From NCBI RefSeq assembly GCF_030503435.1, contig NZ_JAUKPO010000043.1:1-39256 (forward strand): DNA of 39,256 bases, given 5' to 3'. This DNA is from Rhodocytophaga aerolata. GTDB taxonomy: Bacteria; Bacteroidota; Bacteroidia; Cytophagales; 172606-1. Under the pieces are notes generated by a model that saw nothing but the letters and a program-made list of their open reading frames with translations, was not told where the DNA came from and did not search any database. Positions 1 through 8,929 of the stretch are shown piece by piece (positions within the stretch are counted from its first letter, which is position 1; each line of letters opens with the position of its first letter). The translations under genes and the position numbers were made by a program.

Positions 1-249
1 CACAGAAAAACTAAATTTTGCGTATCTCAAGGAAATTGTTGTAACGCTAACTCCCGTCTAAAGCAACCTAATAAGGAAGATACTGGTGCAGGTCTCCTAG
101 TGATCTGGTATGTATAGGTGATCCGGATAGTCCACCATTGAGAGACCCAATCATTGGTTCATTCTACTTTAATTCAAGCTTAAAAAAGCTATTCCACATG
201 CAGGATTGTATCATAGTATTTTAATTTATTTAGTGAACTACTCTTACAA

Positions 250-666
250 TTAACCTATTAGTTCAATTATTTTTTCTTCGGTTAATGGTTTAACTATGTA
301 TTCGGATACTTGATAAACTTTGGCTTGTTGTATGTCTATCTGGGCAGCTGAGCTAGAAAGCATAACCACTTTGACCTGATGGTCTTTAAAACAATGCCTC
401 TGTTTACATTCTTCTAAAAATTCAAATCCATTCATCACAGGCATATTGATATCGAGTAAAATGAGTTCTGGACAAAAATTAGCAGAGGCCTGCTGATGGG
501 CTTTTGCGGCCCCCTTACAATGGGCGTCTATGTAGTCTAAGGCCTCTTTCCCATTTGTGGCTGTAGCGATATGAGAAGCTACCTGCAGATCTTCTAGTAA
601 GGATTTAACAAGATACGTACTTGTCTGATCATCATCTACGATCAAAATTTTGTCAAGCTGTTTCAT
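250..666 (-). CDS. single-domain response regulator (CheY-like receiver)
   Basis: A 138-aa stand-alone receiver domain with no output domain. Visible residues: acidic pocket DDD at 11-13, phospho-acceptor Asp72 in LILLDINMPVMNG, the switch Ser around 104 in MLSSS, and conserved Lys126 in the YIVKPL motif. Such proteins take phosphate from a histidine kinase and act by protein contact. A 21-residue stretch at about 50-65 between alpha2 and beta3 is longer than usual. It lies 62 nt downstream of a paralogous receiver gene on the same strand, so the two are probably cotranscribed. No kinase is in view. ATG start at 666. Family assignment is secure; the partner and output are unknown. Confidence 0.95.
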   Translation of the reverse strand: MKQLDKILIVDDDQTSTYLVKSLLEDLQVASHIATATNGKEALDYIDAHCKGAAKAHQQASANFCPELILLDINMPVMNGFEFLEECKQRHCFKDHQVKVVMLSSSAAQIDIQQAKVYQVSEYIVKPLTEEKIIELIG

Positions 667-728
667 GGGTAGTTCCTTTTCAAAGTAGGTGATAAGTTTT
701 AGATAGTATGTCTATGAACAGATTCCTG

Positions 729-1121
729 TTAGGCAGAAAGCGCTAGCAACACGCTTTCAATTTTCTCTTCTGTTAGTGGTTTCTCCACAAGGGCTTTAAT
801 TTTATACTTACGAGCCTTTTCTTGGTTTCTCGCATGCAGCGAGCTTGTAAGTAGAACAATCGGTAAATCTTTTTTATTAAGCTCTTCCAACCTTTCCAAA
901 AATTCAAATCCATCCATGGTGGGCATTTCTACATCCAAGAAAATGACATCCGGACAATTCTGTTCGCTTTGCAGGCAATCTTTTATCTCCTCCAAGGCTT
1001 GAGCCCCATTTTCAGATACCCGGATTTGGGTATGAGCGTAAAGTTCTGAAAAGAGCATACTAGTAAGTAGGTTACTGATATGGTCATCGTCAACAATGAG
1101 CAGTGAATTTATTTTTTTCAT
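729..1121 (-). CDS. single-domain response regulator (CheY-like receiver)
   Basis: A 130-aa receiver-only protein. It shows the acidic pocket DDD at 11-13, phospho-acceptor Asp63 in IFLDVEMPTMDGFEF, switch Thr92 in VLLTSS, and Lys114 in VEKPLTEEKI. The C-terminal KPLTEEKI is identical in the neighbouring receiver at 250-666, which points to a tandem duplication. This gene is promoter-proximal of the two, with the ATG at 1121. The pair resembles Rcp1-type regulators common in Bacteroidota, which usually sit near hybrid kinases. No kinase is visible, but one could lie beyond the left edge. Confidence 0.95.
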   Translation of the reverse strand: MKKINSLLIVDDDHISNLLTSMLFSELYAHTQIRVSENGAQALEEIKDCLQSEQNCPDVIFLDVEMPTMDGFEFLERLEELNKKDLPIVLLTSSLHARNQEKARKYKIKALVEKPLTEEKIESVLLALSA

Positions 1122-1299
1122 GGACTTATCTTTGCAAATAGTATAGTTCTCATCTTAGATCATGTTTTAGGTGGATAAATGTGACTAATATGGAAAATTA
1201 AGGAAAAAGAAGATTTTTATAAGTATATACGCAGGTATATTTAACCAATTATAATAGGAAATAGATTTGATTAAGCATAGTTGCTAGCAAATAATAGCC

Positions 1300-1758
1300 A
1301 TGAAAAAGTACCAAGATATCTCTTCGCTGTTGCTGCGTGTAGCCACAGCGGCCAACTTTCTTTCTCCAGTAGCTGACCGGTTTGGCTTATGGGGACAAGC
1401 CGGACAACCAGGAGTAGCTTGGGGCAACTGGCAGAATTTTGTTACCTATACAGGCCAAGTGAATTCTTTTGCTCCGCAAAGCCTGGTGCCCCTGCTGGCT
1501 ATAGCCGCTACTGTACTTGAAGTAATTCTTGCCTTGCTGCTGCTGGTCGGGTTCCAAACAAGAGTAGCTGCCTTAGGCTCAGCTTTCCTTACCCTGCTTT
1601 TTGCCCTAGCCATGAGCTATTCATTTGGCATCAAAGCGCCACTGGATTATGCCGTGTTTGTGGATTGCAGCTCTGCTTTTTTACTGGCTACGCTTCCTCG
1701 CTATAGATGGAGCCTAGATGAATGGCTTAGAAACCAGACAACGACAAGTATTGTATGA
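1300..1758 (+). CDS. DoxX family membrane protein
   Basis: A 152-aa integral membrane protein with about four hydrophobic segments: roughly residues 7-25, 60-83 (LLAIAATVLEVILALLLLVG), 88-108 and 115-132. The fold and the N-terminal LLLRVATAANFLSPVADRFG pattern match the DoxX/DoxD-like superfamily, small quinone-associated or redox-related membrane proteins whose role is often unclear. The start is the ATG at 1300. It is transcribed divergently from the response-regulator pair. The region downstream has no gene for about 380 nt. Another DoxX-like protein is encoded at 29408-29929. Confidence 0.85.
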   Translation: MKKYQDISSLLLRVATAANFLSPVADRFGLWGQAGQPGVAWGNWQNFVTYTGQVNSFAPQSLVPLLAIAATVLEVILALLLLVGFQTRVAALGSAFLTLLFALAMSYSFGIKAPLDYAVFVDCSSAFLLATLPRYRWSLDEWLRNQTTTSIV

Positions 1759-2136
1759 GTAAAGTTGTACAAATGCAGGGTATTTGGCAGCTACACAGCC
1801 TAATACTTTTAGTATTTAAAATTAGTCTATTTTCCACTTTCGAAAAATAAAGCCACTATTTTTTCATCTCATGGATAAAGCTTCTCAGGGATGGCTTAGC
1901 CTATGAGCTTTTAACCAAAGGGCCACTTTGTTATGGCAAAGCCCGTTTGGATTTTCCCTAAGATATTGGAGAGTAGAAAGAGGGCCGTGTTTGAAACCTG
2001 AATCTTGTGCTTTATGTAATGGGTGGTTAACTTAACTTCCATTTTCTGGTAACTTTCAAAATCTAATTATCAAAAACAAAGGCAAAGAAAAGGTAGTTAT
2101 CCTTGTGAAAAGGAACTATCTCATACTCTACTTCTC
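1759..2136. other. gene-free interval 1759-2136
   Basis: I see no convincing gene here. It holds one member of the dispersed palindrome family at 2018-2044. The rest is AT-rich spacer with stop codons in all frames. Confidence 0.5.
2018..2044. repeat. dispersed palindrome, degenerate copy
   Basis: The core GGTTAACTTAAC is flanked by AATGGGT on the left and TTCCATTTT on the right. It fits the pattern of the palindromes at 26759 and 29352 (G-run, AGTTAA, TTAACT, C-run, T-run) but with several mismatches. It lies between the DoxX gene and the 88-aa protein. Confidence 0.4.
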
Positions 2137-2403
2137 ATGGCTCATCCTATACATCCTGATCCAGCGTTAGTAACTAGACTCAGTGCTGATGAACTGTTCA
2201 TGCACCAATACCAAATCCACATTCAGCAAATGGTCAACTCGCTCAACAAGTTTAGCTCAGCGGTTGGGCAGATGAGCAAACAAGAGTTAGTTTTGTCCAA
2301 GCAGTTTCTTCTAGCACAGCTACAAGCAAAAAAATTGCACCCGCTGTTCTATACTTTTATGATCAAAGAGATCGATAACAGGCTGGAGAAATGTAATGGA
2401 TAG
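2137..2403 (+). CDS. hypothetical protein, 88 aa
   Basis: I do not recognise a family. The protein is soluble and mostly helical, with no signal peptide or membrane segment. It is rich in Gln, Leu and Lys (for example QYQIHIQQMVNSLNKF and KQFLLAQLQAKKLHPLFYTF), with an amphipathic helical pattern from about 20 to 85. It has an ATG start at 2137 and is isolated, with about 380 nt upstream and 650 nt downstream free of genes. The regular composition makes a real gene more likely than chance, but nothing indicates a function. Confidence 0.6.
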   Translation: MAHPIHPDPALVTRLSADELFMHQYQIHIQQMVNSLNKFSSAVGQMSKQELVLSKQFLLAQLQAKKLHPLFYTFMIKEIDNRLEKCNG

Positions 2404-3053
2404 CTACTTGTAGCAAGCAATACCTTTCTAGTCTATGCAAGTTAGCATATCGCTTTTATGGGGGACTAGGGCGTAATCTGGTTAAGCAGTAAGAGGTTAT
2501 AGAAAGTAAAAAGTAGATACTATAGCTCAATCTCTACAATTTAAGACGCTGAATATAAACTTGGCACTCTTTCCATACGCTAATATTTTAGAAGCTGTCC
2601 AGGGGACCTTGCATCCTAAAGATGGTCATTAGGTAGAGCTATTTTGTATAAGTTTAAAGATAGCGTTTAACTATGAAAGAACAGGGTAGTTAAAAAATTT
2701 CTCCAATATGTGTAACTGCTGAATTTGAAAACAGTATTTTTTCTCCTTCCATTCTACACTTTTTCAAGGAAAGCATAAAACATGTACTTGATAACACCAT
2801 AAAAGCTAAACATACCGTCATGTTTTGCTCCTACGCCTACAAAGAGTATATTTGACTAAACATTTGGCCTAAATTTTATTCTATCTTAACAAGAAGCCGT
2901 AGAAGGAGTGTAGGTTAGGCTATGGCTAAGGCAGCCCAATGAATTTGTCCAGGTTAGTCATCCTGAGCAAAAACAAAGCAGACGCTAGTAAGGTACTAAC
3001 AGCCATTGCCAAGCTTAAAGAAGCAAACAGGAATAGTTAAAAAATTTAAAATA
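2404..3053. other. gene-free interval 2404-3053
   Basis: No gene is supported here. Two short stretches of the form AGTTAAAAAATTT occur near 2688 and 3037. They resemble the AT element at 17221-17252 upstream of a ferritin-like operon. A GAAGCTGTCC string at 2591 resembles an insertion-sequence end, but no partner end was found. Confidence 0.4.
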
Positions 3054-3353
3054 ATGGATCACATTCTATGTTTTAAATGGTGCTACAAAGAAACGGTCTA
3101 TCATTATTGTAAATTATATGCGAGTCGTCAACCCCCGGCTCAAGTGGTAGTTAATTTTTCCAAACAACAACCTATTCTTGATTTTTTTGAATTTAACTTA
3201 ACTGAAACTGATAGTCAACTGCTCTATTCGGACTTATTTGAATCAAGTACACCTATTGACTGCTGGGAATATGAAGCTGCTTATCGGCGGGCAACTTCCC
3301 AAGATTTTGATCTCTACATTAATGGACGAAAACAAACTTTTAAATTTCTATAA
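3054..3353 (+). CDS. hypothetical protein, 99 aa
   Basis: No recognised family. I chose the ATG at 3054 (MDHILCFKWCYKETVYH) because the only upstream in-frame start is a TTG at 3006 in poor, lysine-rich context. The product is small and soluble, rich in aromatic residues and Cys near the N-terminus. It has a regular acidic/aromatic middle section (ILDFFEFNLTETDSQLLYSDLF) and a C-terminal DLYINGRKQTFKFL that could end in beta strands. It stands alone on the plus strand. It is probably a real small protein; function unknown. Confidence 0.5.
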   Translation: MDHILCFKWCYKETVYHYCKLYASRQPPAQVVVNFSKQQPILDFFEFNLTETDSQLLYSDLFESSTPIDCWEYEAAYRRATSQDFDLYINGRKQTFKFL

Positions 3354-3773
3354 GCGGCAGGGCAAGAACCATTAAGCATATTCCATACACTTATGTAAGC
3401 TAAGGATAAATCAGGCATTTGAGATATTGATTACAAAGCTCAAAAAAATCATACAAATAGTAAAAATTGCTGAATATAGAGTCTTTGAACAGGTGAATAT
3501 GGCTTATGCTAAAAGATTAAGAAAAGGGTCAACACTTTTAAATCGGGTTAAAAAGATATAGTCAATTTTAAAGCCCCGTTAGAGATACTTCTTTATGGGT
3601 TTGTTTTTTTGAATATACCTACACTAGCATACCGTTTTTATTGAGTATGGAACAGGTGCGTTAGGAGCCGAAGTGCCAGTAGAAATTGACGATGAAACCA
3701 TTTTGGTATCTCTTCAATTTGGTATATCTTGTCATACCATCAGCTATCCTATACTTGTAACACGCTTATCCCT
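3354..3773. other. interval upstream of the acyl carrier protein, with a possible gene remnant
   Basis: There is no ATG-initiated gene here. A protein-like open frame without a normal start runs from 3628 to 3777. It reads GTGALGAEVPVEIDDETILV in its middle, and its TGA overlaps the ATG of the acyl carrier protein gene as ATGA. It could be the tail of a decayed upstream gene once translationally coupled to the ACP, or chance. Confidence 0.3.
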
Positions 3774-4046
3774 ATGAAACAAAGTCAGCCACAGATTGAG
3801 CATATCCTCACAGATCTACTACACAGAAAAATGGGCATAGCTAAACAACGCATCACCTCACAATCCCAGTTGATACGAGAATTGGGATTAGACTCCTTAG
3901 ATGCAGTGGAGTTGATTGTGGAAGTAGAAAAACACTTTAACATTGCTATTTCAGATGAAGAGTTAGAAGAGTTTGTTACCCTGCAAGATATTGTTGCTTG
4001 TATTGAAACCAAGCTATCATTGAACGAAAAAACCTCTTTAAATTGA
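3774..4046 (+). CDS. acyl carrier protein
   Basis: A 90-aa stand-alone acyl carrier protein. The phosphopantetheine attachment site is the Ser in LGLDSLDAVELIVEVEKHF, followed by the typical acidic helix II and FNIAISDEELEEFVTLQDIV. It carries growing acyl chains as thioesters for fatty-acid or other acyl synthesis. I prefer the ATG at 3774 over a longer frame from 3729, since 3774 gives the usual ACP length and N-terminus. No fatty-acid genes are adjacent, unlike a housekeeping acpP next to fabF, so this may be a secondary, specialised ACP. A palindromic repeat begins about 45 nt after the stop. Confidence 0.9.
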   Translation: MKQSQPQIEHILTDLLHRKMGIAKQRITSQSQLIRELGLDSLDAVELIVEVEKHFNIAISDEELEEFVTLQDIVACIETKLSLNEKTSLN

Positions 4047-4090
4047 TTGCTCTTGTTTATACTTGCCTGTGCACCTGTTTTTTAGTTTTT

Positions 4091-4121
4091 AAAATAGGGT
4101 GGTTAAAATAATTACCCTTTT
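4091..4121. repeat. dispersed palindrome, possible terminator after the ACP gene
   Basis: An imperfect dyad: AAAATAGGGTGGTTA, then AAA, then TAATTACCCTTTT. It starts 45 nt after the ACP stop codon and ends in a T-run, so it could act as a terminator. It belongs to the same pattern as the copies at 26759, 29352 and 30603. Confidence 0.5.
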
Positions 4122-4306
4122 GCCATTACTTTAAAATTGATCGATAGAATAGAAGGAGGTCAAAGGCAGCAACCCATTCAATAAAAACAACTAATGTATG
4201 CTCAACTTTCCTATCCGGCTCCCGTACCATAAGTATACTTCTTTGAACAACGTTGTTAAAGAGCTAAATAAATTATTAGAAACCATCCTTGCCTCAAGTA
4301 ACTCCT

Positions 4307-4843
4307 ATGGATAGCATTAACCGCCAACAGCCCGAAGAAAACCACAAAGACCTACAAGACATTCAAGCCATCAAAAAGATACAGGAGATTGCCGGTAAGA
4401 ACAATACTTGTTTTTTCAGCACTTATCTCAAAACAGATAAGCCAATGGCTACCCGTCCCATGGCTGTACAAAAAATAGATGAAGAGGGGAATTTCTGGTT
4501 TTTGAGTGCAAACGACAGCTATAAAAACCTGCAGATAGGGCAAGATAGCCGTGTTCAACTGCTCTTTCAAGGTTCTGCTTATTCAGATTTCCTGAGCCTA
4601 TATGGAGAGGCTAGTATATTGACCGACAAAGAGCGAATAAAAGAACTATGGAATCCGATGCTGAAAACATGGTTTACTCAAGGAGTGGATGATCCACGCA
4701 TAAGTGTAATCAAAGTAAAACCGATAGAAGGATACTATTGGGATAACAAGCATGGCAATGCCGTAGCCTTCCTAAAGACGGCTATAGGGGCTGCCATTGG
4801 CCAAACACTCGATGATTCTATCGAAGGTAAGGTAAAGATATAG
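4307..4843 (+). CDS. pyridoxamine 5'-phosphate oxidase-like general stress protein
   Basis: A 178-aa protein of the general stress protein 26 / PNPOx-like flavin-binding split-barrel family. Visible features: IKKIQEIAGKNNTCFFSTYL, then TRPMAVQKIDEEGNFWFLSA (the split-barrel strand pair), then SRVQLLFQG and SLYGEASILTDKERIKELW, and a C-terminal VKPIEGYYWDNKHG that packs near the flavin in relatives. Members bind FMN/FAD or F420 and are linked to stress, but the substrate is usually unknown. I chose the ATG at 4307 (MDSINRQQPEENHKDLQ), because that N-terminus is what the family normally has; the alternative is a TTG at 4289. Converges on the ferritin-like pair, with a hairpin between. Confidence 0.88.
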   Translation: MDSINRQQPEENHKDLQDIQAIKKIQEIAGKNNTCFFSTYLKTDKPMATRPMAVQKIDEEGNFWFLSANDSYKNLQIGQDSRVQLLFQGSAYSDFLSLYGEASILTDKERIKELWNPMLKTWFTQGVDDPRISVIKVKPIEGYYWDNKHGNAVAFLKTAIGAAIGQTLDDSIEGKVKI

Positions 4844-4924
4844 GGAGATTTGCTTTACTAAACTTCTTTATAACTTTAGGTATACGTTTAGCTGCTCTCT
4901 TAACTTAGTGTTCACTTTTTTAAG

Positions 4925-4961
4925 TTCATTGGGGAAGCCTGCTAGCTACTGCCCCAATGAA
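4925..4961. terminator. bidirectional hairpin terminator
   Basis: A perfect 10-bp stem, TTCATTGGGG with CCCCAATGAA, around a 17-nt loop. It lies between the convergent stress-protein gene (ending 4843) and the ferritin-like gene (ending 4988). T- or A-rich sequence flanks both arms. Position and structure fit a shared terminator. Confidence 0.7.
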
Positions 4962-4987
4962 ACTAAATAACTGATAAACCTATATCT

Positions 4988-5821
4988 TTATGCCACGATG
5001 AAAGGACCGGCAATACTGCGTACCGTAGCTTCGTCTAAAGCTTCATCAAAAGCCTCGCTTACTTCAGCCGCTGTGTAAGTGGTCCCTAGAGCCGTTACCA
5101 GATTCAATCCCGCCTGGGTGGTATTTCCCTCGGATGGAAACGTAGTAGCCGGATTTCCGGGTCCATAAACGACCTGGGGTGCGCCATTGGCTTCGGCATT
5201 GCTTATCCAGCCAGCTTGCATAATACCTCCTCCGGCTGCTCCCCTGCGCATCATGCGGATATGGGCGGCATGGCGGGCTTCCACGGAATGGATCTGCAAG
5301 GCTACAGTCAGGTAATCATTGGGATTACCCGCCTCTTTGATTTCACCGGCTTTGCCTTTGTAGGCACGTACCCCTGTATCTTCTAAAGCTTGGGCAAAGG
5401 CAAGGAATGTGGGATAATTGTCAAAGGCAGCTCCAAAATTGAAAGAACTTGGACGGGGGTTAGCCGCCCCGCCTAAGGCTCCTTTTAATAATGCCACATG
5501 GGCAGACTCATGTTTTTTGATTTGCATGATGGCATTCATGGGAGCCCCTGTTGGAATTAAACCAGGCTTTGCCAAGGCTTGTAGATAGAAATCTTCTTCC
5601 AGATACTCGAGTAACAAGGCATAGTTGAACACTGCCGGTACATCTTTGTTGCCTGCTAGCACCTGATTAAAAGCCGAACCTATCAGTAGGGGAGCTGCTA
5701 CCAAAGCAGCTTTTTTGCTCATCCCGGCTAATTGGGTAAATATATTGCGGCGGGAAACAAGCTGGTCCATGGCCTGAGGATCTAGTTTCTCTACCTGGGA
5801 AATTAAATGAAATAAGTTCAT
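4988..5821 (-). CDS. ferritin-like domain protein (Ferritin_2 type), second gene of the pair
   Basis: A 277-aa protein of the ferritin-like / desiccation-related family (Ferritin_2). The four-helix diiron-type pattern is visible: Glu72/75 in LLLEYLEEDFY, Glu105-xx-His108 in KKHESAH, Glu147 in ALEDTGVRAYKG and Glu181-xx-His184 in SVEARHAAH. An RR motif (SRRNIFTQL, residues 23-31) precedes a hydrophobic stretch (38-52), so Tat export to the periplasm is plausible despite the long n-region. It is the second gene after 5847-6554, with a 25-nt spacer. The arrangement is repeated at 17413-18982. A role in metal or oxidative-stress handling is inferred from family only. Confidence 0.88.
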   Translation of the reverse strand: MNLFHLISQVEKLDPQAMDQLVSRRNIFTQLAGMSKKAALVAAPLLIGSAFNQVLAGNKDVPAVFNYALLLEYLEEDFYLQALAKPGLIPTGAPMNAIMQIKKHESAHVALLKGALGGAANPRPSSFNFGAAFDNYPTFLAFAQALEDTGVRAYKGKAGEIKEAGNPNDYLTVALQIHSVEARHAAHIRMMRRGAAGGGIMQAGWISNAEANGAPQVVYGPGNPATTFPSEGNTTQAGLNLVTALGTTYTAAEVSEAFDEALDEATVRSIAGPFIVA

Positions 5822-5846
5822 CGTATTTATCTCTTTCTGTGTCTGA

Positions 5847-6554
5847 TTATTTACCTACGTTTGTTGCTGTAATTTTTTCTTTGATGAAAGCTTGAGCAGC
5901 CATGAGCACTTCATCCACCGACATGGCTTTGTCCAGGCCAGTGCTTGCATCTACCACATCATCGGCAGCAAAATCTCCATTGTTGATCAGATCCCGGATC
6001 ACGGCCGCATGACGGGCTTCCACAGAGACAATCTTACCGGCAAGCAGTAAATAATCTGTATTCTTGAGCAGCTTACCTGCCCCATTATAAGCAGCTACTC
6101 CCAGGTCTTCAAATGTTTTGGCGGTGGAAAGTACTGAGCTACGATCCGTGAAAGTAACACTGCTAAAATCAGGGGTTAAACTGCCAATGATATTGCCAGG
6201 GGCGGCGGCCGTAATAGCCGCTTTGAAGAAATCCCGATGAATAGCTTCATGTTTGGCAATGGAAGTAAAGTAAGCCTGTTCCTCGGCTGAAATGCCAGTA
6301 TAAGGCGTGGCTATGATTTGCGCATAGAAAGCAGCTTCTAACTGCTCTAAGGCATAGGCATAATTTAATACGCCGACATCTCCTGAACCTAAATCTACCG
6401 TAGCAGCTGAGGGAGTATCATCGTCTTTATTACAGCCACTGATCAGCAGGGCGGTTGAAGCGGTAGCAACACTAGCTACTTGTAAGAACCTGCGACGGCC
6501 TACAGGTTGTAGGGGTTGCCCGGCACGGGTGGCATGCATAACAGATTTTGGCAT
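5847..6554 (-). CDS. ferritin-like lipoprotein with Tat signal, first gene of the pair
   Basis: A 235-aa protein with a twin-arginine signal, GRRRFLQVASVATASTALL, ending in lipobox LISGC (Cys41). It should therefore be folded before export and then lipid-anchored. The ferritin-like helices show Glu70/73 (YALEQLEAAFY), Glu103-xx-His106 (KHEAIH), Glu149 (TFEDLGVAAYNGAGK) and Glu179-xx-His182 (SVEARHAA). The ligand set suggests a diiron site, but activity is unknown. It is closely similar to 17413-18153. ATG at 6554. An AT-rich motif about 150 nt upstream (6699-6720) is shared with the other pair. Confidence 0.88.
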   Translation of the reverse strand: MPKSVMHATRAGQPLQPVGRRRFLQVASVATASTALLISGCNKDDDTPSAATVDLGSGDVGVLNYAYALEQLEAAFYAQIIATPYTGISAEEQAYFTSIAKHEAIHRDFFKAAITAAAPGNIIGSLTPDFSSVTFTDRSSVLSTAKTFEDLGVAAYNGAGKLLKNTDYLLLAGKIVSVEARHAAVIRDLINNGDFAADDVVDASTGLDKAMSVDEVLMAAQAFIKEKITATNVGK

Positions 6555-7236
6555 AGCGAAAAGAGAATTAAATAGAGTAAGTTGAGTAGGAAAGATACCT
6601 TTCTAGGGACGATTCAGAGAACTTATTCGTATCACCGCTCAGCAAGGTTATTGGTTAGCAGAAGAATAAATGTATGTTTAGACCTATAAACAGGAAGAGT
6701 CATTGGTTAAAAAAATTAAAAACAGGATCACCTACGCGCGTAATGGTGGCAAAAAAAAACATAAAGACTTATAATCAGTTTGTTATATATATTCTACCTA
6801 TCATTCTCAAGCCATCGCCTGTAAGTAAGAAAAAGCAACAAATTTAACTTTATAGGATATTTAAAAATATAGTTTCTATTTTTTTTCTAGAATAATAGAA
6901 AAATACTATACTTACCTACATAATAATTGATTTTTGCGTGAAACTATTTCTCTTTTATTTATCGGTAGCTAAAAATAGAATTTAGCTACGCCCAACTGCT
7001 AAGCAGGCAAGTTTCGTATTCTCATACTCACTTATGTTTGATGAGTCCTTCAAAAGGATGGGAGTAGATTTATCTTATGCACTTGCATATTTTGGGCTAA
7101 AAATCACGATTCAAACAAATATAATCTAAACTTCATGTCTGGTAACATCGCCTGTTTCTATTAACGTGGGATACCTACGGATATCAAAAATCTAATGGGT
7201 GGCAATACCTAAAGTAACAAGTTAAAATAATTCCCC
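6555..7236. other. upstream region of the ferritin-like pair
   Basis: About 680 nt without a gene. It should hold the promoter for the operon ending at 4988. On the minus strand an AT-rich stretch (6699-6720) reads TTTTTAATTTTTTTAACCAA. It resembles the one at 17232-17254, at a similar distance from the paralogous operon. Confidence 0.5.
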
Positions 7237-8888
7237 CTGGGTGTTGCACAACGTAGCGGAGCACAAAATAAAGGGTATGTACTTGTTGAGTAGTAAGGAG
7301 TTGAACATTGGCTTTAGGATGAGTAAAGCAAGAGAGCAGTTTCTGCAGGTTGTAAGCTGTAGCTGACCGAAGCCGATGCACACTCGTAGCAGGTTCAGCA
7401 TAAACTTATGAGCAGCTTGTTTTCCTTTTGAATTACTTCTCTTCATACCATAATAGTTGAGTAAACTACCAAAAACCGGTTCTACCGTAGCCATTCTTTG
7501 GCCTTTCATTCTCTTACCCTCTTTGCTTTCTACCCGCTCCTGCATCTGTTTGTGATAGTGACGGTAGACACTAAAAGTGAGGCTTTGCCTCCTCTTATTG
7601 CCACAACACTCCTTTTTAAAGGGACACTCTTTACAATTGGACCTGATGCTTCGCAACATCGGTCCTTTTCACCCGGGCATGATAGTAATGGTTAGCAAAG
7701 CCTTTATCCATTTTGATGCCATGGTAGTAAAGCAACTTTTTGTTGCGGCACACATAAGCATTTTCTGTTATATCATAACTAAATCCTTCCCTTACCGCAT
7801 GGTAACTACCATGTAAAGAAATATAGGCTTTGATTTGACGTGCCTCTAATGAAGCATGGAGCCGATGCAAGCGGAGGTGCTTCGCCCTTCGTTCGTAGCA
7901 GGTCCGTTTTCCCCCGAACTAAAGCCTGCATCGGCTGATAAGTATCGAAAGGTTAATCCATACTGTTTAAGCTTTATGGATAGCTTGTCAACGATTGCCA
8001 TCAAATGGCGGGAATCTTTTTCGTCGATGAATCGTGACTGATTCATTCAGTCTGCTTGTATATGGGTAATGACATGATGAACGGATGGCAAAGCACATCC
8101 GCTGTGTCTACAGCCATACTGGCGAGGTAGTACAAACGGGAAGGCTTACCTGTTTTTTGAGAGAGCTTTGCCTCAGGATCGCTCATACTGATATGGCTGC
8201 GATTATTTCTTGCACAGCTTTTAGGTTTGGCTGTCTTTTCTAGGGCACTAAATGGTGCCTTTTGCCCGAAAAGATCAGCCGCCGTGATTTGTTTAGCCTC
8301 TCCCGTGTGCAGTTTCCAGGCTAATATAGCTTTTCGCTTGAGGCTATCTGATCTGAGCAAAAACGCTCAGTATGCATTGGCCTCTACAAAGGCGGCATCT
8401 ACTATTGACCGAGAATGGTCAAGTGAGTGTGCCCACTAACCATACCTGCTTCTACACAGGCAGTCAGAATAGACTGAAAGCAAGTTTCAAACACAGCAGC
8501 TGGCAATCGCTTGCGTGTACGAGACAGGGTACTGTGGCGGACCTCAAGATTAGATCTTGATCTAAGGTCCAGGCAAGCGTTCTCCTAGATTATAATTTAA
8601 AAAATAAAGAATATCAAGCCTCAACTGGCTCTTTTTAATAAGAGCCCGCTCAGAGCAAATATTTTCAAAATGAGCTACCAGCTGTAGCTTGAAAAACACC
8701 ACTGGATCTATTGATTTCTGCCCACACTTGCCATAATAAGGCGATACTGCTTGATAGAGGAAGTCTAACTTGAGCAGTTGCTTAATTTGGCGATAAAAAT
8801 TATTCTTGGGAACATAGGTTTCCACTATCAGTGAAGGGCAAGTTTTGTTGAAATCTTTTCTTTTGCCTACCATTCCTGAATTTACCAC
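7222..8888 (-). pseudogene. IS1182 family transposase, multiply frameshifted
   Basis: Transposase pieces in order on the minus strand. 8562-8888 is the N-terminal DUF772-like domain, with YGKCGQKSIDPVVFFKLQLV, and stops at a TAG. About 8420-8545 is HSTLSRTRKRLP, then GHTHS. About 8340-8430 is DHSRSIVDAAFVEANA. 8043-8360 is KAILAWKLHTGEAKQIT. 7846-8046 carries the catalytic-region motif LSADAGFSSGENG. 7631-7870 and 7222-7659 are the C-terminal parts, with the cysteine cluster CKECPFKKECC and then TVEPVFGSLLNYYGMKRS. At least five breaks separate them. The last frame runs through the inverted repeat into flanking DNA, so the original stop was lost. Confidence 0.85.
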
Positions 8889-8929
8889 TCAGAAGCCAGA
8901 TTTCAAACCGGCAGTTGTGCAACACCCAG
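7237..8929 (-). mobile_element. decayed IS1182-like insertion sequence with intact ends
   Basis: A 1693-bp element bounded by perfect 16-bp inverted repeats: CTGGGTGTTGCACAAC at 7237-7252 and its reverse complement at 8914-8929. Both ends are flanked outside by runs of C (at least CCCC), which could be a 4-bp target duplication, though a C-run makes this uncertain. The interior is a transposase broken by several frameshifts and stops, so the copy cannot move by itself. The intact ends could still be recognised by a transposase encoded elsewhere. Confidence 0.85.

Noticed and set aside
2591-2600. GAAGCTGTCC as an IS5 end
   Set aside because: Only eight bases match the IS5 end and there is no second end or transposase nearby.
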